Shown here in pieces: positions 1-5,541 of a DNA stretch of 33,934 nt. The notes beneath the pieces are model-generated. The model made no database searches and was not told the DNA's origin. It was given only the letters and a program-made list of their open reading frames with translations. The DNA lies in NCBI GenBank assembly GCA_020438485.1, contig JAGQUM010000004.1:1-33934 (forward strand), given 5' to 3'. The translations under genes and the position numbers were made by a program. The first letter of the stretch is position 1, and every line of letters begins with the position of its first letter. The DNA is from Thermoleophilia bacterium. Its GTDB lineage: Bacteria; Actinomycetota; Thermoleophilia; Miltoncostaeales; Miltoncostaeaceae.

Positions 1-126
1 GCGTCCTCAGAGGACGCGACACACCTCGACATGCAGGCCGGCCACGTCGGCCTGCTCGCCGGTTCCGGGGCGCGCGACGCGCTGTGGCCGGTGCTGACCG
101 AATGGCTCGCGGAGCGTTCCTCGTGA
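1..126 (+). CDS. C-terminal fragment of a PHA synthase-like alpha/beta hydrolase
   Basis: The window opens inside a gene; only the last 41 residues are present, ending in TGA at 124-126. The visible tail includes a G-H-V-G-L stretch (catalytic-His position of PhaC-type hydrolases) followed by A-L-W-P and W-L-A-E-R-S. This closely resembles the extreme C-terminus of class III-like or short PHA synthases of actinobacteria, which end in a similar WP...W...RS pattern. The hydratase gene begins 40 bp downstream on the same strand, so it is probably the upstream member of the PHA operon. If so, the locus carries two synthases, this one and the class I-type enzyme at 3024. With only the tail visible, a non-PhaC alpha/beta hydrolase cannot be excluded. 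Confidence 0.6.
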   Translation, partial: ASSEDATHLDMQAGHVGLLAGSGARDALWPVLTEWLAERSS

Positions 127-166
127 GCCGCCACCCGTCCATCGACCCCGACGCAAGGACCCGCTG

Positions 167-1201
167 ATGCCCACTCCCGCCCAGCCGCCCCGCGGCTTCT
201 CCCTCCCACCCCTCATGCCCGACGCCCGGGCCATCGAGACCTGGCAGACGATGATCGACTCCTGGACCAAGTCATGGGCCCGGTCGATGAGCGCCGTCCT
301 GTCGGTGCCCGGGGCCCCCGGGGGTGCGGGCGCCCGCTCGGCAAAGGCCGCGCCGGCCGCGAAGGCCGCACCCGCCGCCAAGGCCGCCGAGGCGCCGAAG
401 GCCGCGCCGGCCCCGCCACCCTTCCCGAAGTACCCGCCCGGCAAGACCGTGGCCGACATGAAGGTGGGCGACAGCGCCAGCATCACGCGCACGTTCACGC
501 AGGAGGAGGTCGAGGCGTTCGCCCGGCTGTCGGGTGACGACAACCCGGCCCACGTGGACGCCGAGTGGGCGGCCGCGTCGCCGTTCAAGGCCAGGGTCGT
601 GCACGGCATCCTGACCAGCGGGCTCGTGAGCGCCGTACTGGGCACGAAACTGCCCGGCCCCGGCGCCATCTACATGTCGCAGTCCCTGCGGTGGACCGCT
701 CCGGTCTACCCCGGCGACGAGTTGACCGCCACGGCCACGGTGAAGGAGATCGTCGCCGACAAGGGCCGCGTCGTGATGGAAACGGTGGTGTCGAAGGGCG
801 ACACGCCGGTCCTGGTGGGCGAGGCCCTCGTGATGCCTCGCCGCGGCGAGGCGCCGAAGGACATCCCGGCCAAGGCCCCGGCCGCGAAGGCCGAACCCGC
901 CAAGGCCGAACCCCAGGCGAAGGCCCCGGCCGCGAAGCCCGCCGAGTCCAAGGCGCCCGCGGCGAAGGCGCCGGCCGCGAAGCCCGCAACCGCGGCCCCG
1001 GCCGGCTCGTCGACGACGGCAACTCCCGCGAAGCCCGCCGCCAAGAAGCCCGCCACCACGCGCCGCACGGCGTCGAAGACCACCGCCACCAAGAGCACCG
1101 CGGCGAAGACCACCCCGCCCAGGAGCACCGCGGCCAAGGCCGCCGCCAAGCCCGCCGCCGCGAAGGACACGGCGACCGACACGAAGGGAGCCTCGTCATG
1201 A
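167..1201 (+). CDS. MaoC/PhaJ-type (R)-enoyl-CoA hydratase with phasin-like N-terminus and Lys/Ala/Pro histone-like tail
   Basis: 344 residues in four parts. Residues about 17-46 form a probable amphipathic helix rich in Trp, Thr and Ser. Residues 50-86 are an Ala/Lys/Pro linker. Residues about 93-226 are a MaoC hotdog domain with the hydratase-2 signature D124-x4-H129 (in S-G-D-D-N-P-A-H) and the R-V-V-H-G-I segment. Residues 227-344 are a low-complexity tail of A-K-A-P and A-A-K-P units with about 22 Lys/Arg. The MaoC domain should hydrate trans-2-enoyl-CoA to (R)-3-hydroxyacyl-CoA, the PHA synthase substrate. PhaJ proteins are normally only about 130-160 residues. Similar AAKP tails are known in PhaF and PhaM, where they bind DNA and tether granules to the nucleoid; that role here is inference. 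The ATG follows an AAGGA box, and the stop overlaps the next start (ATGA). Confidence 0.85.
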   Translation: MPTPAQPPRGFSLPPLMPDARAIETWQTMIDSWTKSWARSMSAVLSVPGAPGGAGARSAKAAPAAKAAPAAKAAEAPKAAPAPPPFPKYPPGKTVADMKVGDSASITRTFTQEEVEAFARLSGDDNPAHVDAEWAAASPFKARVVHGILTSGLVSAVLGTKLPGPGAIYMSQSLRWTAPVYPGDELTATATVKEIVADKGRVVMETVVSKGDTPVLVGEALVMPRRGEAPKDIPAKAPAAKAEPAKAEPQAKAPAAKPAESKAPAAKAPAAKPATAAPAGSSTTATPAKPAAKKPATTRRTASKTTATKSTAAKTTPPRSTAAKAAAKPAAAKDTATDTKGASS

Positions 1202-2241
1202 TCCAGCGCGTCGCGGTGATCGGCGCCGGCATCATGGGCAGCGAGATCGCCCAGGCCTGCGCGGCCGGGGGCAAGGACGTGGTGTTGTTCGACACGATTC
1301 CCGCGGCCCTCGAGAAGGGCACCGCCCACGTGGGCAAGATCTGCGAGCGCCGCGTGGCGCGCGGGCGGATGACCCAGGAGGAGGCGGACGCCATCGTGGC
1401 CCGCGTGCGCCCCACCGGCGCCGACGAGGACTTGGCGAACGTCGAGCTGGCCATCGAGGCGGTCCCCGAGATCATGGACATCAAGAAGTCCGTGTTCGAC
1501 CGGCTCGAGAAGAACCTCCCGGCCGGCGCCGTCATGGCGTCCAACACGTCCGGCCTGTCCATCAGCGAGATGGCGGCGGTCACGAGCCGGCCCGGCAGCG
1601 TCGTGGGCCTGCACTTCTTCAACCCCGCAAGCGTGATGAAGCTGGTGGAGGTCGTGAAGGGGAAGACCACCGACTCCGCCACGGTTGAGGCGATGGTCGA
1701 GTTCGCGTCGTCGCTGGGCAAGAACCCCGTGCGCGTCCAGGAATGCGCGGGCTTCCTCGTGAACCGCGCGCTGGTGCGCGCCATGGTCGAGGCCTACAGG
1801 GCCGCGCGCGAGAGCGGCGCGGACCCAGCCGCGGTCGACGCGGCAGTGGTCGCCGGCGGCCCGTCCCCCATGGGCCCGTTCGCCCTGGGCGACATGATCG
1901 GCCTCGACACCATGAGCCACCTCCAGAAGGACCTGCGGGCGGCGTACGACGAGCGCTACGACGACGGCGGAGCACTGGCCGAGCAGGTCGACGCGGGCCG
2001 TCTGGGAGCCAAGACCGGCGCGGGGTTCTACGAGGGTCCCGCTCCCAAGGGCGAGCCCGACGATGCCGGTCGCCGGGTCGCTGACCGGTACTACCAGAGC
2101 ATGCTGGATGAGGTGCGTCGTTCGATCGACGAGGGGATCGCGGCCGAGAAGGACGTCGATCCCGCCATCTGCGACGGGTGTGGCTGGAGCGAGGGACCCC
2201 TCGCCTGGGCCGCGTCCCGGCGCACCACCTCCGCGGGGTAA
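1198..2241 (+). CDS. 3-hydroxyacyl-CoA (3-hydroxybutyryl-CoA) dehydrogenase
   Basis: 347 residues. The N-terminal Rossmann fold carries G-A-G-I-M-G (residues 9-14) for NAD(P). The substrate region carries S-N-T-S (115-118), H139 in G-L-H-F-F-N-P and E151, the His-Glu pair of this family, plus F-L-V-N-R near 187. The family interconverts (S)-3-hydroxyacyl-CoA and 3-ketoacyl-CoA. At about 60 residues longer than the usual ~285, it ends with a second, partial C-terminal helical segment (G-W-S-E-G-P-L-A-W-A) as in FadB-type tandem 3HCDH domains. The ATG at 1198 overlaps the hydratase stop and follows a GGGAG box. Its expected S stereospecificity differs from PHA monomers, so it may link beta-oxidation intermediates to the locus rather than directly make the monomer. 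Confidence 0.88.
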   Translation: MIQRVAVIGAGIMGSEIAQACAAGGKDVVLFDTIPAALEKGTAHVGKICERRVARGRMTQEEADAIVARVRPTGADEDLANVELAIEAVPEIMDIKKSVFDRLEKNLPAGAVMASNTSGLSISEMAAVTSRPGSVVGLHFFNPASVMKLVEVVKGKTTDSATVEAMVEFASSLGKNPVRVQECAGFLVNRALVRAMVEAYRAARESGADPAAVDAAVVAGGPSPMGPFALGDMIGLDTMSHLQKDLRAAYDERYDDGGALAEQVDAGRLGAKTGAGFYEGPAPKGEPDDAGRRVADRYYQSMLDEVRRSIDEGIAAEKDVDPAICDGCGWSEGPLAWAASRRTTSAG

Positions 2242-2268
2242 CGGCTTCGCGGACGAAAGGGAGGCGTC

Positions 2269-3027
2269 ATGATGACGGAGTTCTCTGGACAGGTCGCCCT
2301 CGTCACCGGTGGAGTCCGGGGCATGGGCCGTGCCATCGCCGACGCGCTGCTTGAACGCGGCGCCAGGGTGGCGGTGGGGTACTCGCGCAGCTGGACGGCC
2401 GCGGAGGCGTTCGCGGCCGAGCACGGCGCGAGAGGCGTCAGCGTCCACCAGGGGCGCATCGGCGACGCCGACGACTGCGAGCGGGTGGTGAACGAGGTGA
2501 TCGATCGCCACGGGCGCCTGGACATCCTGGTCAACGGCGCCGGCCTGACGGTCGGCCCCGAGGTGGTGCCGGGGTCCGAGGCGTGGACGCGCGCGGTCGA
2601 CACCAACATCGCCGGCGCGTTCGCCATGGCCAACGCGGCGCTGCCGCACATGCTCAACCAGAGGCACGGACGCATCATCGGCATCAGCCCCGCGGGTCCG
2701 TACGATCCGCAACTCAGCGACGCCGCGAGCGCCGTCCAGTTCCGGCTCACCGTCGATCTGGCCGAGCGCGTGGCGGGTCATGGCGTCACCGTCAACTGCA
2801 TCACGCCGGGCGAGCCGTGGCCCCTGCTGCCACCGGGCGGCGAGAACGGTGACCCGCCCGACCCCGCACGGATCGCGCGTGCCGCGGAGGTGACCCGCCT
2901 CGCCATGCTGCTCGCCTCGCCTCACGCCGGGGAGATCAACGGGCAGGTCTACTCGCTCGACGGCGGGCTCAACCTGTGCGTGCGCCGGTCCCAGTCCATG
3001 ACGTTCACGAAACGGAGCACCGCATGA
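2269..3027 (+). CDS. SDR-family protein resembling acetoacetyl-CoA reductase but lacking catalytic Tyr and Lys
   Basis: 252 residues, Rossmann-fold short-chain dehydrogenase. The cofactor motif T-G-G-V-R-G-M-G (13-20), a variant N-A-G motif (V-N-G-A-G-L, 88-93), the D-T-N segment (111-113) and the closing L-D-G-G-L are all present, and position in the PHA operon suggests descent from a PhaB-like reductase. The active-site YxxxK is replaced by A153-S-A-V-Q157, and the usual catalytic Ser position reads S140-P141. Reading continues cleanly through this region, so a frameshift is unlikely. Normal ketoreductase activity is doubtful; a structural or regulatory pseudoenzyme role is inference. The paired ATGs at 2269/2272 follow an AAGGGAGG ribosome site, and the stop overlaps the phaC start (ATGA). 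The FabG at 17641 keeps an intact S-Y-K triad. Confidence 0.8.
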   Translation: MMTEFSGQVALVTGGVRGMGRAIADALLERGARVAVGYSRSWTAAEAFAAEHGARGVSVHQGRIGDADDCERVVNEVIDRHGRLDILVNGAGLTVGPEVVPGSEAWTRAVDTNIAGAFAMANAALPHMLNQRHGRIIGISPAGPYDPQLSDAASAVQFRLTVDLAERVAGHGVTVNCITPGEPWPLLPPGGENGDPPDPARIARAAEVTRLAMLLASPHAGEINGQVYSLDGGLNLCVRRSQSMTFTKRSTA

Positions 3028-4730
3028 CACCGAACGACCCCACGCGCCCGGCGGGTGCCGACGGCGGTGACCGGGATCCCAGCGACCTGCTGGACCCGAT
3101 GGGATTCGGCGAGGCATGGATGCGCACCGCCACCGCGGCAATGCAGAACCCGGCCGGAATGATGGAGGCGGGGTTGCGCTTCTGGGAGGGCATGGCCGAG
3201 GCCTCCACGGCCGCGATCACGCGGATGACCAGCGAGGAGCGGCCCGCCGGCCCCATCGCCCCGGGGCGGCGCGATCGGCGCTTCACGGACCCCGCGTGGC
3301 AGGAGAACCCGGCCCTGTTCGCCCTGATGCAGGCGTACCTGCTGTCGGGTCGCCTGGTACAGGACGTCCTCGCCGAGGCGCCCGTCGACGATGTCACGGA
3401 CGCCCGCATGGGCTTCCTCGCCGACGTCATGATGGACGCGATCGCCCCCACCAACTCGCTGCTCACGAACCCCGTGGCCGCACGTAAGGCCGCCGACACG
3501 GGCGGGGCCAGCGTGGTGGCGGGCATCCGCAACTTCCTGCACGACCTCGAACACAACAACGGCCTGCCGCGCCAGGTGCCCGAGAACGCGTTCACGGTCG
3601 GCAAGGAGTTGGCCTGCACGCCCGGCAAGGTGGTGTACCGCAACCATCTGATGGAGCTCATCCAGTACACGCCGACGACCGACACCGTGTACGAGATCCC
3701 GCTGCTGCTGAGCCCGCCGTGGATCAACAAGTACTACATCATGGATCTCGCGCCCGGGCGCAGCTTCGTCGAGTGGGCGGTCAGCCACGGTCACACCGTG
3801 TTCGTGATCAGCTACCGCAATCCCCGCGCCGAGGACCGTGACGTGCGGCTGGACGACTACCTACTGCACGGCCCCATCGACGCCATGGACGTGGTGCGCG
3901 ACATCACCGGGCAGGAGAAGGTCAACATCGTCGGTCTGTGCCTCGGAGGCACGCTCACGACCGCGCTGATGGCCTATCTGGCGGCCAAGAAGGCCGACCG
4001 GATCAACTGCGCCACATTGCTCAATACGCTGGTCGACTTCAGCAAGCCGGGCCGGCTGGGGGCGTTCACCGACAAGGCGTCGGTCGAGCGGCTCGAGCGC
4101 CGCATGAACGAGCGCGGCTACCTGGACGCGTCAGAGATGATGGGCGTGTTCACGTTCATGCGCTCCAACGACCTCGTGTGGACGTACGTCGTCAACAGCT
4201 GGCTGATGGGCGAGGAGCCCCACGCGTTCGACATCCTGAGCTGGAACTCTGACGGCACCCGCATGCCCGCCAACATGCACGGCTTCTACCTGCGCTCGTG
4301 CTACCTCAACAACGAGCTCAGCCGGGGCGACATGGAGCTGGCGGGTCAGCGCCTCGACCTGGCCGACGTCACGCAGGACGTCTACATCCTGGCGGCCCAG
4401 GAGGACCACATCGCGCTGTGGGACGGCAGCTACATCACCACGCAGGTGCTGCCCAACGCGGACGTCGAGTTCGTTCTGAGCTCGTCGGGCCACATCGCCG
4501 GGATCGTCAACCCGCCCACCCCGAAGGCGTGGTACCGCACGGGTTCGGCCCATCCCGCCGACGCCCAGGCGTGGTTCGACGCGTCCGAGCAGCACGCCGG
4601 CACGTGGTGGGAGCACTGGGTCGACTGGATGTCCACCCGGTCCGGTGGGCGCGTGGCGCCGCCGCCGATGGGCGGACCGCTCCATCCCCCCATCGGGGAC
4701 GCCCCGGGGACGTACGTGCTGGAGAAGTAG
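3024..4730 (+). CDS. phaC: Polyhydroxyalkanoate synthase, class I-type
   Basis: 568 residues, the usual class I length. It polymerises (R)-3-hydroxyacyl-CoA on the PHA granule surface. The lipase-like box G-L-C-L-G-G holds the nucleophile C306; the partners are D461 in A-A-Q-E-D-H and H490 in S-S-S-G-H. The residues around P-P-W-I-N-K-Y-Y-I (about 231-239) are the conserved PhaC core. The N-terminal ~90 residues are the variable granule/dimer region and contain a Met-rich helical stretch. The ATG overlaps the upstream SDR stop, so it is translationally coupled and is the last gene of the main operon before the separate phasin promoter. Confidence in family is very high. Substrate chain length cannot be read from the sequence. 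Confidence 0.95.
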   Translation: MTPNDPTRPAGADGGDRDPSDLLDPMGFGEAWMRTATAAMQNPAGMMEAGLRFWEGMAEASTAAITRMTSEERPAGPIAPGRRDRRFTDPAWQENPALFALMQAYLLSGRLVQDVLAEAPVDDVTDARMGFLADVMMDAIAPTNSLLTNPVAARKAADTGGASVVAGIRNFLHDLEHNNGLPRQVPENAFTVGKELACTPGKVVYRNHLMELIQYTPTTDTVYEIPLLLSPPWINKYYIMDLAPGRSFVEWAVSHGHTVFVISYRNPRAEDRDVRLDDYLLHGPIDAMDVVRDITGQEKVNIVGLCLGGTLTTALMAYLAAKKADRINCATLLNTLVDFSKPGRLGAFTDKASVERLERRMNERGYLDASEMMGVFTFMRSNDLVWTYVVNSWLMGEEPHAFDILSWNSDGTRMPANMHGFYLRSCYLNNELSRGDMELAGQRLDLADVTQDVYILAAQEDHIALWDGSYITTQVLPNADVEFVLSSSGHIAGIVNPPTPKAWYRTGSAHPADAQAWFDASEQHAGTWWEHWVDWMSTRSGGRVAPPPMGGPLHPPIGDAPGTYVLEK

Positions 4731-4743
4731 GCGCGCTCACGAA

Positions 4744-4783
4744 AGTACGCACTCGCGCTTGACAGAGTACGCGGGTGCGTACT
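4744..4783 (+). promoter_or_regulatory. Candidate operator overlapping the phasin promoter
   Basis: A perfect inverted repeat AGTACGC-GGGT-GCGTACT lies at 4766-4783, filling the spacer between the -35 and -10 boxes. A third half-site, AGTACGCAC at 4744-4752, lies just upstream of the -35 and is the exact reverse complement of 4775-4783. A protein bound here would block RNA polymerase. The XRE-type regulator encoded 370 bp downstream is the obvious candidate ligand, by analogy with PHA-responsive phasin repressors; that pairing is inference. Confidence 0.7.
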
Positions 4784-4788
4784 ATAGT
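4759..4788 (+). promoter_or_regulatory. Sigma-70-type promoter of the phasin gene
   Basis: TTGACA at 4759-4764 and TATAGT at 4783-4788 with an 18-bp spacer, unusually close to consensus for so GC-rich a sequence. It lies between phaC and the phasin GTG start, predicting a 5' leader of roughly 35 nt that contains an AGGAG ribosome site at 4818-4822. It should drive the phasin independently of the upstream operon. Confidence 0.8.
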
Positions 4789-4829
4789 GAACACGTCACC
4801 GAGAGAACCCCCTCACCAGGAGCCGCCAC

Positions 4830-5141
4830 GTGTCCGCGAAGAACAACACCCTCGAGTACGCCGTCGCCGCGCAGGAGCGCACCCTCGACGCCCTCCGCCA
4901 GAGCCAGGCCGCCGCGATCGAGTCGGTCGAGAACTGGGCCAAGGCCGTCGACAACGCCGTCCCGGACCGCCCGGCCGTGCCCGTGCTGTCCAACCTCCCC
5001 ACGGCCCAGGAGCTCGTGAAGAACAGCTTCGACTTCGCCGAGCAGGTGCTCAGCTCGCAGCGCTCGTTCGCCGAGGACCTCCTCAAGGCGACGACCGGCC
5101 TCGTCAAGACCACCCCGGTCGAGACTCCCTCCGCCAAGTAG
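4830..5141 (+). CDS. Phasin-like PHA granule-associated protein
   Basis: 103 residues, GTG start 7 nt after an AGGAG box. The protein is almost wholly helical and amphipathic, with no signal peptide or transmembrane segment. The C-terminal half (F-D-F-A-E-Q-V-L then F-A-E-D-L-L-K-A) has the Phe/Ala/Gln pattern of phasin helices that coat PHA granules; the centre has a Pro-rich break (P-D-R-P-A-V-P). The strong dedicated promoter fits a protein needed in large amounts. It sits directly after phaC and 10 bp before the regulator gene. Short phasins diverge fast, so the call rests on composition plus location. Confidence 0.75.
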   Translation: MSAKNNTLEYAVAAQERTLDALRQSQAAAIESVENWAKAVDNAVPDRPAVPVLSNLPTAQELVKNSFDFAEQVLSSQRSFAEDLLKATTGLVKTTPVETPSAK

Positions 5142-5151
5142 GGCCCCGACC

Positions 5152-5523
5152 TTGGCGCAGGACCCATGGAGCGGCCAGGTGGAGGCACTTGGCCGCTTCA
5201 TCCACTCCCAGCGCAAGCTCGCCAACCTGTCGTTGCGCGAGCTTGCCGCGTTGAGCGACCTGTCCAACGCGTACCTCAGCCAGCTCGAGCGCGGGCTGCA
5301 CCAGCCGTCCGTGCGGGTGGTGTCGCAGATCGCCCGGGCGCTGGGGGTCCCGCCGGAGACCATGCTCTCGCAGGCGGGCCTGATGGACGACGCGGGCCGG
5401 GGGCCGGCCGCCGCCGCGCCGCCCGATCCCGTGAGCGCCGCGGACGCCATCCGCGACGACCCCGGCCTCACGGACGCACAGCGCGAGGCGTTGCTGGCCG
5501 TACTGCGTAGCTTCGAGCGCTAG
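5152..5523 (+). CDS. XRE-family helix-turn-helix regulator, probable phasin/PHA regulator
   Basis: 123 residues from a TTG codon at 5152, the start chosen because the domain begins soon after and no ATG or GTG fits as well. The HTH_XRE domain spans about residues 8-66 (L-S-L-R-E-L-A-A-L-S-D-L-S...Y-L-S-Q-L-E-R-G...P-S-V-R-V-V). Residues 70-100 are a disordered Ala/Pro-rich linker, and a short C-terminal helix follows (L-T-D-A-Q-R-E-A-L-L-A-V-L). It is co-transcribed with the phasin. In mycobacteria a HTH gene likewise neighbours the phasin-like adhesin gene hbhA (recalled, not checked). The likely target is the repeat at 4744-4783, giving autoregulation; this is inference. Confidence 0.82.
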   Translation: MAQDPWSGQVEALGRFIHSQRKLANLSLRELAALSDLSNAYLSQLERGLHQPSVRVVSQIARALGVPPETMLSQAGLMDDAGRGPAAAAPPDPVSAADAIRDDPGLTDAQREALLAVLRSFER

Positions 5524-5541
5524 GCTGCCGCCCGGCGGGGC

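Noticed and set aside
847-1190. Tandem-repeat DNA or CRISPR-like array
   Set aside because: The repetitive GCGAAGGCC-like units are in-frame codons for the Ala/Lys/Pro tail of the hydratase, with no regular spacers.
2269-3027. Frameshift or pseudogene explanation for the SDR
   Set aside because: The frame is uninterrupted, both the cofactor motif and the C-terminal G-G-L motif are in frame, and both gene junctions are intact, so substitution rather than frame loss explains the missing catalytic residues.
706-3141. 811-residue open frame on the minus strand opposite the PHA genes
   Set aside because: It is a high-GC shadow: Arg/His/Gly/Ala-rich, with no motifs, fully covered by four well-supported plus-strand genes.
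5524-5541. Short CCGCC/GGCGG hairpin between the XRE and KAS III genes as terminator
   Set aside because: The arms are only 4-5 bp with almost no loop and no T-tract; this is too weak to call in such GC-rich DNA.
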